64,000 nt of DNA from Chloranthus sessilifolius (GCA_021018995.1 CM037589.1:60648101-60712100); one strand, 5' to 3'. Shown: positions 45,540 through 57,175, counted from the first letter of the stretch. Numbers and translations are program-made. The notes: a model not told the origin generated them from the sequence alone.

Positions 45540-46400
45540 TAAGTTCTGAATACCGCCACGAACATGGCTGATAGCATTCTTGCTAAAAGAAAGCGTAGAT
45601 TTGTCGGTTTATCTTTTGACTTGACGCCTCTTTATAAAGCTGAGGAATGTTTACAATTTTCTCATATTCATTTTCATCCGCCTTAAGATAGATTAAGCTA
45701 TCATCAACAAAGAATAAGTGGGATCATGGATCAAAATTTCGGCCGAAATGTTTCGGTTTCAGGCATGCCCAAAACCGAAACCGAAATCCAAATTTTCGGA
45801 TCGGTTATGCTCTAAACTGAAACTCAACCTGAAATTTTGATCCTTGAGTGGGACACACAAAGGGCACCAAGAACCAAAATTTCGGCCAAAATGACCGAAA
45901 TTTTGGTCCAAATTATCGGTTTCGGTCCTCAGCGAAAAGATAACTTGGACCGAAATTTCGGTCATATTTTGTATGAGATTCAAATTATCGGCCGAAATTT
46001 TGGCCAAATTATTGGTTTTTGGTCGAAATTTCTGTCCATATTTTCAGTTTTGGCCATGCCCAAAACCGAAAATTTGGCCGATATTTTGATCCTTGAAGGG
46101 CACTCATAAAACACATGGATACTAGAGATTTTATGTTGTGAAACCAACATGTTTAGTAGATTGAGAAGGCTTCAGGACGAAAATAAAAAAGGAGAGTGGT
46201 CCCCCTTCTCTTCCCTACTAGACACAATATTTCTAAGCCATGACCATTAACTAAAAATTTAGATGACACCGCCCTGATACATCCCATGACAAGGTTAACC
46301 CACCTATGACAGAAGCCCATTTTGAGCAAAAAAATTTCTGAGGAAAGACCATTCAATGCGATCATTAAATTCACAAATTATTCATAATTTTTTTTTTTAA
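45540..46400 (-). pseudogene. L1-type LINE reverse transcriptase fragment, split
   Basis: In the minus direction 46400-46153 reads LLKMGFCHRWVNLVMGCI, FKFLVNGHG-like SSKFLVNGHGLEI and EAFS, the palm region of plant L1 RT. Beyond a palindromic element (45726-46094) the frame resumes at 45725-45540 with HLFFVDDSLIYLKADENEYE and EASSQKINRQ, which includes the catalytic F-x-DD box (FVDD). Frameshifts are present, and both the endonuclease and the C-terminus are missing. Confidence 0.82.
45726..46094. repeat. Palindromic element inserted in the LINE
   Basis: About 370 bp. The left end CATGGATCAAAATTTCGGCC is nearly the reverse complement of the right end (GGCCGATATTTTGATCCTTG). The interior repeats CCGAAATTTCGG/GGCCGAAATTT and AAAACCGAAA in both orientations. 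A related scrap lies at about 36470-36580. Probably a MITE-like foldback element; no clear target duplication. Confidence 0.72.
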
Positions 46401-46451
46401 AAAGTTCGCCGAATTGGATGACTATATTAATGATAAATGAGGGAATTCAAG

Positions 46452-46835
46452 GTACCTATATTCGTGCCAACCAAATTACCTGTGAGTGCCTACGCTGAAA
46501 ACAGTTGACTGTATTGAATCAGGCAATGGCGATTGTTTTTAATTCTAATCTTTCACACAATGGATCTTCGTACTATAGGCGTTCATTCAGATGATTCTTT
46601 TATGATTTCACGGGACATGATGACCTTAAAATCATGTGGCACACATCAATCTCAAACATGATTTTAGATTTTTTTTAAATTTGTGTCACACAGGATAAAA
46701 AACTGACCATTTGATGATAAATTCATGGTAATCCATTGTATTAAAGATTGCAATAAAAAATAATCTACATCATCTGATTCAATGTAGTCAAAAGCATAGG
46801 TGCCCATTAGTAATCGGTCGACAAGAATAGAAGTT
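46452..46835. repeat. Palindromic repeat family, copy with outer ends
   Basis: The outer ends GGTACCTATATTCGTGCC...GATAGAAGTT-like are weakly complementary. The inner arms carry AATCTTTCACACAATGGATCTT, an ATCATGTGGCACACATCA stretch and its inverse AATTTGTGTCACACAGG, and GACCATTTGATG. Same family as 2713-3035. Confidence 0.72.
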
Positions 46836-47004
46836 CACTTTAAATTATTACTAGAATAATATGTAATCAAAATCTAATATATTCTTTTTCAATTGCACCC
46901 CAAAACACAGCTATAAACTATATCTAGCCCAAATCGGAGGATGGAGGCATTTTTTGCACCCATTTTTCTGTGAAGTCGACATACACATTCACCATTAAAA
47001 ATCA

Positions 47005-47310
47005 ATGGTTGCTTTGAATTAGACTATCGAAATCGTTTGTCCTCCTAATCTTCCGTATAATGGATCTCGAGACTATGACGAACTTATGAGACGATTGCAT
47101 GTTAATTCCACATGACACACATGATGACACATCTCTCAAAGTGAATGTGATCATGGGCTTACCATAATAAGGATTCTCAAGTCTTACTTTTGGAGATGTC
47201 TGCCACCAAATTAATATTTAATCGTTTGATAGATGGGCTATAATCTTGAAATCTATCGTGTGGTAGATTGAGGCAAAAACAAAGGTCTCTGTCATCCATT
47301 GGTGGAAATG
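47005..47310. repeat. Palindromic repeat family copy
   Basis: Arms with CTTCCGTATAATGGATCTCGAG and CCACATGACACACAT match inverse partners GGAGATGTCTGCCAC and AATCTATCGTGTGGTAGATT. Diverged. A 83-codon open frame at 47268-47519 overlaps the edge and is probably chance. Confidence 0.6.
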
Positions 47311-48560
47311 GCCTATGTTACGAAAATACAAAACGAGTGGAAATAATGCTCTCATTAGAGTTTGAAATCATTTTAATCTCTTGTGGGACAGAACGGGCCA
47401 ACAGCTTTACATCATATTCATGTCAAATGACCCAATCCAACTGGAGGGACGGCATGGCTCCTAAAGTGCGAGCATGGTCAGAGTTCGAGATCACCTACAT
47501 CTCCAGTCATTGGAAATAGGAGAATCTTGAATAAGCGTCATCTCATAAAAAGTAAAAAACATAAAAGTCAAGATTAGAAATAAACATCATCAAAGTCAAG
47601 ATGCTGTTAAACTTTGAAATCCGGTTCAACCTAACCTCACCATTCCCCCAATGCCACGTCCCATGATTTATTTATTAATATTAATTATATAACTTAATGT
47701 CATTGTTGTGCACTCGTGCTTCTCTTATCTCAATTCCCAAAGACGTTGACTTAAATTAAAAATGCGTTCACACGCAAACTCGTTGAGTTTGCGTCTGCGT
47801 ATGACTTACGAAACGAATCTAGAAATAACCCCGTTCACACGCACAACTATAAATTTCTACGCGCTTTCTTTCGGATCAAGAAGCCTGACTTGTCTTGGTT
47901 TACGTTGGTTCGTTAAACTCTAGTGAAGTTAAATGAGAATTAGAATTTAGAAGTCCACTCTTTAAACCATGGAGTCATCAAGTCCTGTAATTTAATCAAA
48001 AGATGTTTGAACTGTCTAAAGGGCTTGGCTAATAATAATAGTAATAGGCTCCCATGGGATGGGAAACCGTCCTGACTTAAATTCATAATCGAATAATATT
48101 ATGACATATAGGTCTCAATAGTCACACTGAGATCCCAACTTTTCGTAAAAGAGCTGGTATATTATATTGTAATGATCAGTTACCAATCCAAGATTTGGAA
48201 CGGGTCAATGATGCTGGACGCATAGCATTATTTTCATTGAAGGTACAGATCACTTCGAGTTGTCAAACAGTTAGAATGAACGGTCAAAACTGATGTTAGA
48301 GAATGAAATGGTAATCTTTCATTTTAACTGTATTTGATTTAAATTACAAGACGGGAATATTTTCTCACTGCAATGTTTTAACCTACTAGATTTTGAGATT
48401 AAGTCCTTCACAACACATGAAACACATAATAAAAAATATTATCATGTATTTGAGATCAGTGATCTGCTACAAATCTAGACCAAGAACGGGTCGGCTGCCA
48501 TATACCAGCTTAGTCAGAAGAGAAGTTCCAAAATGAATAAAGTGGCTTTAAATAGATTAT
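47311..48560. other. Intergenic DNA, no gene found
   Basis: Nothing recognisable on either strand. Confidence 0.4.
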
Positions 48561-48570
48561 GTTGTGAGTT

Positions 48571-48927
48571 GGGAGCATGGGTCAAAAAATCGTCTGATAC
48601 CGATATGCATTTTTCAATACGTATCGGTTTTGGATTTAGGCGGTACGATACAAAGGCATTGTATTATATCTCTTTAAAAATAATATACTTATCATCCGAT
48701 AATATGTATATATATATTTTTCCGATTGTCTGTACAATCGATGGCGATTGTCTACACAGTCAATATCGATTATATAGATAATCGAAAAAATAAAATAAAA
48801 TATTGAATATATCAAACCGATACATTCGATGTATCGCTGATACATTGAATATATCGGCCGATATCCAATACGTATCGTCCTGGAGGTTAGGACCATACGT
48901 ATCGGTTTACCAATATTTTAATCATTG
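48571..48927. repeat. Inverted-repeat element with GATACGTATCGG motifs
   Basis: The left end GGGTCAAAAAATCGTCTGATACCG is roughly complementary to the right end (CGTATCGGTTTACCAATATTTTAATCATT). The inner part contains CGATTGTCTGTACAATCG-type palindromes. GTTGTGAGTT flanks it on both sides (48561-48570 and about 48928-48937), a possible 10-bp target duplication. Confidence 0.6.
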
Positions 48928-49166
48928 GTTGTGAGTTGTGAGTTGTGACCCCTTAAAGCAGAGTGGACGACTCCTATGATTGTTCACTTTTTAACCAAGT
49001 GGCACATATGTTTAATCAATAAAAGATGTCCACCTAGCAGCAATCATTGGTACATGTATCGCATAAAAAATCATGTTTATTAGAGGAATGAAACTATTTA
49101 ACTCTTGTCACTTGATATAACAAATTGATAGATTGTAAATAATTGGTAGAACTGTGCTCTCATTAA

Positions 49167-49498
49167 GAGCATCTCCAATGGTGTATCTTATTTTTTTTCT
49201 TATATAGTAAATTTAACATACCAAAAAGATTGGATGTGACGTACTCCAACCATCCATACCAAATTTGGGGTAAGCATCCTTTTTGGGCTGTAGATATCTT
49301 ATATACAAAAAGCAATCAAAAGTAATAAAATATATTTATTTTTAAAACATAGGATACCAACTTGGTATCTTATATATAGGATACCAAGTTGACATCATCT
49401 ACGTAAAATATGAGATATCCATTAGAATGTACACTGTATCACAAATTAGAGTTTTTGTAGTGTCACGTCAAATATAGAATACACCATTAGAGATGCTC
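49167..49498. mobile_element. Tourist-like (PIF/Harbinger) MITE, 332 bp
   Basis: The ends are GAGCATCTCCAATGGTGTAT and the complement of ACACCATTAGAGATGCTC, with one mismatch over the first 20. They are flanked by perfect 3-bp TAA duplications (49164-49166 and 49499-49501). There is no coding capacity. The terminus GAGCATCTCCAATGG is typical of plant Harbinger MITEs. Confidence 0.88.
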
Positions 49499-49514
49499 TA
49501 ATATTTGTCATAAT

Positions 49515-49743
49515 CAAGGTGTCAAACCCGGTATCGATATTGGGTATCGGTCCATGGGGGACCGATATGACTTGATCGATATGTATCGGCCGATACCAAT
49601 ACAACTCGATAACTTAAAAAAAAAAAATACATTTCTCAGACTCAAACTGATACGTGTCGGCCGATACGGGCTTGTATCGGCCAATACTAATACTGAGTTG
49701 GGGGACCGATACGTATAGGCATGGGTCGATTTTTTATACCTTG
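49515..49743. repeat. Inverted-repeat element, GATACCGATACG family
   Basis: The left end CAAGGTGTCAAACCCGGTATCG is nearly complementary to the right end (GGGTCGATTTTTTATACCTTG). The interior is rich in TATCGGCCGATAC palindromes. It is related to 48571-48927 and to the scrap at 11143-11374. Confidence 0.72.
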
Positions 49744-50300
49744 GCCTTGATAGCGTATTCAGTTATTGCTGGTTCCTCACTCATGGCACGAGCCAATTTG
49801 TATTGGGTTAGCATCCCCTGTCATGATATACCTCTGATTCGATATGCAGCCAAATTTTGGGTCAAATTAATCAAATGTTAGATCATATCGGTTGCTATGT
49901 AGATATAATTAAATTATATCTATCGGCTTGGAACCTGACCGATTTATATATACAATTGACATTCAAAAGGTTTTATTTAAGCACACCATTCAAATGTTCT
50001 TATCGGGTACCTTTAAATACCTTTAAATCGTAAAAAGCGCAGTCATATGTAGAATAAAAATTTGACCGTCTGATCATAAGTTTAGAACGAAATATCTCAT
50101 CATCTGTTTTAAAGTAATCAATGATCTCCATTATCAATCAATGATTTTTTGGTGTGAGTGCCTTTGAAGTTTCCGTGAGCCTATTTAAAGGTAACCGTTA
50201 CCCGCACAAAAGTTCAAAGGTTACTTTAGGTATGTATAAAATACGTAAACCAGGCATTTCTGTAATTATCTAAGAAACAGATGGCAGTTTAACAGCTTGG
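49744..50300. other. Upstream region of the GT-3-like gene
   Basis: A half-copy of the palindromic family (TTTGACCGTCTGATCATAAG, ATCATCTGTTTTAAAGTAATC) lies at about 50040-50160, only about 290 bp before the start codon. No other gene is present. Confidence 0.5.
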
Positions 50301-50303
50301 GCA

Positions 50304-50310
50304 TATAAAT
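50304..50310 (+). promoter_or_regulatory. Candidate TATA box of the trihelix gene
   Basis: TATAAAT lies 136 bases before the start codon. A GAAGAA-rich leader (50335-50445) with two CCCTA-A/GAT words follows, as in many plant 5' UTRs. Confidence 0.5.
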
Positions 50311-50445
50311 GTTTCCAGCTAATTAGATTTTTTTTCTAGAAAGAGCAGAGAGAGCTAATCGAAGAAGAAAAAACAGTGAGGAAGAAGAAGAAGAAGTCGG
50401 AACCCTAGATTTGGAAACCCTAATCGAATAAGAAGAAAGATAAAG

Positions 50446-53400
50446 ATGATGTTGGGAGGTGGAGGTGATGGTGATGCCCTAAGTCGAATGAGCATGATGT
50501 CGTCTCTGCCGCTGCAACTGAATCCGGGGAGCATCGAGATGCCGTCGGTGTCGCAGAAGAGAGACGATAGGGTTCCTCAATGGAGCCATCAAGAGACGAT
50601 GGAATTCATCTCAATCCGTGCCGAATTGGAGAAGGATTTCACCATTACTAAGCGCAACAAGACGCTTTGGGAGATCGTTGCTGCGAAGATGAAGGAGAGA
50701 GGATATAGGAGGACCCCTGATCAGTGCAAATGTAAGTGGAAGAACCTTGTCAATAAATATAAGGTAATTTTTTTTTATTTTTTTCTCATTGATTATTTGT
50801 TATTTCTTCCATAGGATTTGGATTGGTGATAAGCCGGTAGGTTGATCAATTATTTGGTTCGATCTCCCATCTTGTAGGCCAAAGTTTGTGATCAATCTCA
50901 TATAATTTCTGGTCGATGAATTATTATTTTTTGAAATTTGGAAACTTTATCTATAGTTAGGGATTATGTTTTTATCACAAGCATAATCTTAATTTCCTTA
51001 TTTATTTTTTTATTTTTCTATTTCAAAGCAAAAAAAAATGAGTGTGCTTGATCAGATATCTTTATGAGACTGTTAGTGATAATCTATTGAATATTTAGAA
51101 CATTGGCAGAGTAATTTGGTAGTTATTATTTATTTTTTAATTATGAAAATGTCGATAACTTAAGAACTAAAGAGTAAAAGGCATTGATTTTATTTTATTT
51201 TATTTTTTTTCTGAAGTTTTTATGGAGAAAACTTTCTGTATTTTTTTATTTATTTAGTTTTTACTTTTTATTTATAATATATTTTAAAGGCCATATATCC
51301 CAGTAGTCTTCCTTATGAATAAATCATGTGGGTTTTTAACTGCAATGGCCAATCGAATAATTTTTTGGGGTAATTCGGATTCTATGGGCCAACCTTTCCA
51401 TGAATTACTTGATAAAAAGTGAAAACCTGTTTATTCATGAATTTTCATCCCGGGGACTAAGATGAGATAAGCTATTTTAAAATATAAAATAAAATCTATC
51501 CTTTTTTTGGCATGATTAAAACTGGGCCTTGCTGGTATTTCTAAAGTACCTGGGAGATAGTTCTCACAAATGTCTCTAGTACATGGGCATACATAGGCCC
51601 ATGTGGCATGAGTCTGGTCCATGTGTTTACACATCTATTGTCTCCATCAGAAAGACGGGACTGCCCTTTACCATGAGTTTTGGGATACGTCTTGTGGATC
51701 TGTGCACGCCCTCTCATATCATGATCTATGTGACCCATGTTTGTTCATCAGTGCCCTTCCATTAAATCTGTTAATGTTATGATAAAAAATAATCAGGTGT
51801 TTATGCATTTTTTGTTTTAATCTGGTTACAAGGGTCTTTTTGTTATTTCAGTACTTATTCCTCATTTATTTTAACTGCAAAATGATTAAGTTCAAGTTCA
51901 AGTGATTAGAAAATATTTAGTAGAATTTTGTGTTATTCAATTTTATGGGGCTCTGTCTTAGGGCCTGCTGTTTCTTGGATATTTCTTTCCACCAAATTCT
52001 CTTTTTAATGCCAATCTTGAGTTATGGATTATTACTCAAATTTATTTGATTTGTTTAATTGTAGTCAAGTTCAAAATTTTAGTAAAAATAAACAATTGGT
52101 GTTTCTAATTGTCCATCTCTTTGGACCTTCCTATTGATGGGCTGCCTCATTGATTGGGAACAGTGGAATACCATATCGCAGTTTCCAAACAGGTCCATCA
52201 AGCAGTGGCGGAACCATGACTTTCATCTAGGCGGGGTGCAAGATGAATTAGATTTAATTTTTTTACAAATTGTATAAATATAAACTAATTTATATTATAA
52301 AACCTACCTTTCATAAAATTACATACAAAAAAAGAAAGGCTACGGCTATTCTCACCCGCTTTCGAAGTATGGACCACATAATTTTTTAAGGGCGAAAACC
52401 AATGACTGATTTGAATCAGACGATGGAGAATTTTTCTTTCTCAATCTTCCAAAAGAAAGATCTTAAGATCATGTCACACCTATCAGACGGTCAGATGATT
52501 ATAAATTTATATTTCAAGTCTCAACTTACCTCAAAACATCAAATTTTGTCTCTTTAAGGCTTTAGGTTTAGGGATTTAGAATTTAGGAAATTAGGGCCTT
52601 AGGGCCTTAGGCATGTGGGATTGCGAAAGGGGCTCTGGCCTATAGGGTTTAGGGATTTACGATTTAGGAAATTAGAGTTTTATGGTTTTAGGCACGCGAG
52701 ATTGCGAAAGGGCTTTAGAAATTAGGGAAATTTAACTAAAAGGACCGACTCTCCTGACCGCCAATTAAGCACCAAAATGGTGTTTAAATGATCTTACCCC
52801 ATTGATGGTTTAAGATGTGGGTGATCCGAACCGTCAAAGTGATGGCTCATAGTTTAAGTACAACTTGCCCAAAAATTGTGTTTTAGGCAGATTTAAACCA
52901 TCCGATCTGTGGAGTATAATATCAGCGATTGTTTTTAGTTTTAATGGCTGATATTAAAGCTCTTCAATCAGATGATTCATATCCACTTATCGGCTTGTTT
53001 TATCTGGCTGAGACATAATCCAATAATAGATTGCTACTTGGGAAATTTAGATTGATCATAGCTGTGTGCCACATGGCATAATGATAAATCACAGTTCAAT
53101 GGTGTCAGATAAAATGTCTAATTTTAATGGTGTAAAATCATTTAAAACTTTTTGGTGTTTAAACGTTGGTCGGGAACCATTATCCCTAACTAAATTATCC
53201 ACATATCCTATATACAAAATTATCCACATATACTAAACATAAATTTAAAAAAAATTACTCAATAAAATAGAATTACAGAAATTTAAATTTAGACAAGACA
53301 AATTACCTCCGATCTACCACGATCCGACTCAAATCCTATTGAGTGATCCAACGAATCCGATTTCAATAAAATCTACACAACGTAATTCAAAATACATTTA

Positions 53401-55221
53401 ATAATTTAACAAATAAAGCTCAAATACTCAATCCCAACAAACCTAGATAAACACCAAAACCCTAACATCCAAATTTATAAAAACTAATCAATACCAAGAA
53501 ACCCAAAACCTCAAATTCAAAACACCAACATCAAAAATTCGAAAAGAAAAGAAGAAAAAAAAGGGAGAGGGCTGAGAAGAGAGAGGGTCAGGTGGTCCAT
53601 GGAGGTTGAGCCGCTGAGGTCTGGTGTGGTGTGGACCAGAGAGAGAAGAACAGAAGAAGAAAAAAAAAGAATAAGAAAAAGAAGAAGAGAGGGCTGAGAG
53701 GGAGATCTTACCGCCGGCAGAGGGAGTGGGCAGCGGCGGCAGGAGAGGACGTCAGCGTCACCGGCGTCAGGTTCAGGTGGGCGAACCATGAGAGCCGAGA
53801 GGAGAGAGAAAGGGTGTGGATTCACTGGTTTAGGGGGCTTTTGTATTTAGAGAAAGAGATAAGAAGAGAGAAAGAAGGAGAGATGGCCCATTTAGAGTTT
53901 AGGTTTTGGGAGGTAGCAACAGGTGGGGGATTTGAGTTTTAACTTACAGGGTGTCTTTAAAAAAAAACAATTTGGGGGTTTTGAGTGTGGGCACTCGCCC
54001 ACACTCACCCACACGTAATTCCGCCACTGGCATCAAGTGATTGCTTTTGGAAAAAAATATTCCCAACGTTGATCAACATCTATTTTGTAGCAATCGTTGG
54101 GTTATTGGTCATCCAGGAGTCAGCCCACTAATTGGGAGGTCCGGTCATATAGTTGTGTAGAAGTTGGTTAGGTTTGGATCCATGGGCGTGTAACTGCATT
54201 GAAGCCAAAAATATAGAGCTAACGTTTCTTGGCCTTGCAACCCACTAAGGAGTGGATAGTTCTTTCTTTCAAATTTTCATAATCTGTTTGATAGCAGGGA
54301 AACCTCAAATAGGAAAAATAGGAAATGAATCAATTTCCTGGTTGATTTCATGTGGAAATGAAAGTTTTGTTGGTTGATTAGGCTGTTCGAGAAATGATTT
54401 CCATTGGAAATTGATTTCTCGTCTGATTAGTATTTAGTATGTCTCAAAAAGAATTTGGCAGAGCTTTGTTGTCCAAATAGTAGAACAATAGCGCATATTA
54501 TTTGAGAAAAGACCTTTTCCACCAAATATTTGTAATTTCCAAGTTATTGAACAGGGCCTAAAGGTAGAGAATTCCGTTTCTGTTTGTTGAAGAGAATGAG
54601 AAATTTATATTTTTACAGGGGAAGGAGACTTTGGATCCAGAGAATGGTAGGCAATGCCCATTCTTTGATGAGCTACATGCCGTCTTCAAAGAACGCGAGA
54701 AGAACATGCATAGACTCTTACTTGAATCCGAAGCAGGGAGTGGCAGCGTGCAGGCTAAGAAAAAATTGAAGAGATTGAGCGGGGACAGATCCTCTGACGA
54801 TTTTTCCGAAGACGACTATGATGAAGAGGAAGAGGAGGAGGAAGAGGAGGGGATTACGAGGAGAAATAGAAAGAGAAAGGCAGATAGAGAGAGGCAGCAG
54901 CGGATCATGGCATCATCGGATAAATCTAGGGCTACTAATAGTAATACATTGGTTCAAGAAGTGCTTCAGGAGTTCTTCCAGCAGCAGCAACGGATGGAGA
55001 TGCAGTGGCGGGAAATGATGGAGAGGAAGGCGCAAGAGAGGAGGATGTTTGAGCAGGAGTGGCGGCAGTCAATGGAGAAGCTTGAGAGGGACAGGTTGCG
55101 CATGGAACAAGCATGGAGGGATCGAGAGGAGCAGAGAAGGATGAGAGAAGAGAGCCGAGCCGAGAAGAGGGATGCTTTGTTAACAACTCTGTTGAATAAA
55201 CTCATCCATGAAGATCTCTGA
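50446..55221 (+). CDS. Trihelix transcription factor, GT-3a/GT-3b type (two exons)
   Basis: Exon 1 is 50446-50763 and exon 2 is 54619-55221 (stop TGA at 55219-55221), giving 306 residues. The donor AAG|GTAATT and acceptor TTTACAG|GGG keep the frame. Residues 43-106 form the trihelix DNA-binding domain with its regularly spaced Trp (W46, W75, W98) and the CKCKWKNLVNKYK helix. Residues 107-130 (LDPENGRQCPFFDELHAVF) complete the fourth amphipathic helix. Residues 164-183 are acidic, 187-196 (RRNRKRKADR) are a likely nuclear signal, and about 215-300 form a long charged coiled coil ending KRDALLTTLLNKL. The C-terminal block W-RDREEQRRMREE-RAEKRD and the single intron after the third helix match Arabidopsis GT-3a/GT-3b, nuclear factors that bind GT elements (GAAAAA-type). 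The Met at 50446 is chosen because it opens the frame; a second Met follows at once. No defect is seen. Confidence 0.93.
52370..52520. repeat. Half-copy of the palindromic family inside the hAT element
   Basis: ACTGATTTGAATCAGACGATGG, a TCTTAAGATCATGTCACAC stretch and ATCAGACGGTCAGATG match one arm of the family. A second, weaker trace lies at about 52900-53050. Confidence 0.55.
52559..52735. repeat. Direct duplication, about 90 bp
   Basis: TTTAGGGATTTA-GATTTAGGAAATTAG followed by AGGCA-G-GGGATTGCGAAAGGG occurs twice. The TTTAGGG words resemble telomeric repeat but are not in register. Confidence 0.7.
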
Positions 55222-55397
55222 TGCAAAAAGGCAGATGGATGATCCCTTATATTGTCCAATATTTTGGGATATACCCACCATTTTTTTTTAATAGCTATTT
55301 GCTTGGTTTTTTGACTTGTAGCTCAAGAAAAGGGAGACCATGCATTGCCTAAGATCTAGGGCCCAATATCTTGGTTCTTGTCTACCCTAATTTACCT
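55222..55397 (+). other. 3' flank of the trihelix gene
   Basis: Probable 3' UTR. No AATAAA signal could be assigned with certainty. The palindromic cluster begins at its end. Confidence 0.4.
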
Positions 55398-55807
55398 TAG
55401 GGTAGCCTTATTTGCGTCTACGGGATTACTGAGGATACCTAGAACCCTTGCTTGCATTGAATCAGTAGATGGAGATTATTTTCCACCCCAATCTTCCACA
55501 CAATAGATCTTGAGACCATGAGCATAGTCAATTTTTTATTTCATATAGTGCAAATCCCAAAAAAGTGACTAAGAAATTATGTGGCACACATCACTCTCAA
55601 ATGTGATTTTAGAGCCACTTTTTGGGAATTGTGGCACGTGAAATATAAAAAACTGACCATCTGATGGTATGCCGATGGTCTTAAGATCCATTGTGGAAGA
55701 TTGTGGTGAAAAACGATTTCCGTCATCTTATTCCAAGCAGTCAATGATCTTCAAAAGTAGGTACCCTCAGGCCTCAGTAATTTGGTAGGTGTGAATAGAG
55801 CTATCCT
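55398..55807. repeat. Palindromic repeat family, near-complete copy
   Basis: The left terminus AGGGTAGCCTTATTTGCGTC pairs with the right GGTGTGAATAGAGCTATCCT; next inside, GGGATTACTGAG pairs with CTCAGTAATTT. The inner arms carry CACACAATAGATCTTGAGACC, TGACTAAGAAATTATGTGGC and inverse partners. About 410 bp. Confidence 0.78.
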
Positions 55808-56149
55808 TTAGCTTACTAGCCATTATCTTGAAGATTTAAAGAGAGGCTACTGTGTATTTTTTGCCTCTCGTTTTTTTTTTTTGTTTTGTTTTTTTTAGTA
55901 GGGATTTGTAAGAATGCTAAGTATTGTAATTTGTGATTGCCATTGGGAATTGATGCATGCTAATCTGATCATAGTGGAATTTTTTGAGCAGTGTGGCTTA
56001 TGATGTTGAGTGCTCTTTTCATTTTTGGGGTATGGGCTCTCCACCGTGTGATCTTTTCCCTATTTATATTCTGAGTGTACTTCTCAGTTTTCACGCACCA
56101 CTTTATACTCCCGACCCAGCATATTCTTGCGATATCTATCATCTGTTTC

Positions 56150-56450
56150 TGCAACCAGAGATTATTGCATTGCCAAATCAGATGTTGGGTATCATTTTTC
56201 GTCCCAATCATCTATATAATAGATCATGAGATTATGGGCAATACCATAATATGGTTAGATGTTGATGCAACATGGTACACATCTTGAAAAGAGATGGTGC
56301 TCATGGATGTACTGTCACGTGTGGTTCTCTAGTCAGGAGGCCTTTCACATGGAATCAATATCTAACTGTCTGATTGTATGCCCATGATCTTAAGATCTAG
56401 TTTATGAAGGATGGAGATGAAAAATGATCTTCGTCCCATTTTTGCAGGTG
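56150..56450. repeat. Palindromic repeat family copy, ends lost
   Basis: The inner arms are present (TCGTCCCAATCATCTATATAAT and GATCATGAGATTATGGGC on the left; TGATTGTATGCCCATGATCT and GAAGGATGGAGATGAAAAATG on the right). Confidence 0.65.
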
Positions 56451-56666
56451 AAAACCCATGGTGGCAATGCGAGAAGATATGGTTGCAAAAACAGAGGTAT
56501 CCTTTTGATTATTATAGAGGCTCGGGATGGAGAGATTTTCCGAAACTTGTACGAGGAGTTGAAGGCATCAAGTGGAGAGACCAATTGTATGGTTCGAGCT
56601 GAAAAGGCATCACTGATGTTACAAGCTGACTTCAGCTGCTGTCTGGGCCGTTGTTAGTACTTTCAC

Positions 56667-57061
56667 GAGTAGCTCTATTCACACCTACCGGATTACTAAG
56701 CCTTGTGCTGAAATCTATTAATTGCTTTGAATTGATGGAGATAGTTTGTTGTCTGACTCCACACAATAGATCTCGAGGCAGACTCTTATATAGTCATTTG
56801 TTTTATTCCAGTTGGCAGATATCCTAAAAAGTGACATGAAAATAATATACGAGCATGGTGTGCCACCTGAATTTTAGGTCACTTTTTGTGATGTGTGCCA
56901 TGAGGAATTAAACACTAATCGCTTGTGGGAACAAGTACAGTCTCAAGATCCATTGTGGGAAATTAGAATGAAAAACGATGTGTCTTCTGATTCCAAGTAG
57001 TCCATGATTTTTCAATGTATGTTTGTCCTCAGTAATTCTATAGGTGCGAATAGAGCTACTC
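56667..57061. repeat. Palindromic repeat family, best-preserved ends
   Basis: The left end GAGTAGCTCTATTCACACCT and right end AGGTGCGAATAGAGCTACTC are reverse complements except one base. Complementarity continues inward through GATTACTAAG/CTCAGTAATT and the GTCACTTTTTG centre. Total 395 bp. The immediate flanks show no obvious target duplication. Confidence 0.8.
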
Positions 57062-57116
57062 ATTTGATTGAAGCAAGTCACCGATGGATGGTTGGAGAGA
57101 GAAAGGGAAAATCTAA

Positions 57117-57118
<2 letters not shown>

Positions 57119-57174
<56 letters not shown>
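57119..57174. repeat. (TA)n microsatellite
   Basis: About 27 uninterrupted TA units just beyond a palindromic copy. Confidence 0.95.

Positions 57175-57175
<1 letters not shown>

Larger units (their letters stand above)
52203..54029. mobile_element. hAT-type element in the trihelix intron
   Basis: The ends are CAGTGGCGGAACCATG and the complement of GTAATTCCGCCACTG, giving 11-bp inverted termini of the CAGTGGCGGA type common in plant hAT families. The 8-bp flanks CCATCAAG (52195-52202) and GCATCAAG (54030-54037) agree at seven of eight positions, as expected for an aged hAT target duplication. No transposase domain is seen. A GC-rich frame near the right end on the minus strand (about 53825-53680, with VRPPEPDAGDADVLSCRRCP) looks like a leader exon, so this is probably a deletion derivative of a larger element. 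Confidence 0.82.
50764..54618 (+). other. Intron of the trihelix gene, 3855 bp
   Basis: T-rich intron with GT-AG ends. It is enlarged by the 1.83-kb hAT-type insertion at 52203-54029. Outside that insertion no coding sequence is recognised. Confidence 0.88.

Noticed and set aside
52559..52735. Possible interstitial telomere repeat (TTTAGGG words)
   Set aside because: Words are out of register and embedded in a 90-bp duplicated unit.
53517..53942. Open frames on both strands near the right end of the hAT element
   Set aside because: Low-complexity lysine/arginine or leucine/serine-rich translations of a purine/pyrimidine-skewed segment. At most a leader exon; no domain recognised.
54935..55259. 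Minus-strand open frames opposite the trihelix second exon
   Set aside because: They are reverse shadows of the GAG/CAG-rich coiled-coil coding sequence; the plus-strand frame has clear family motifs.
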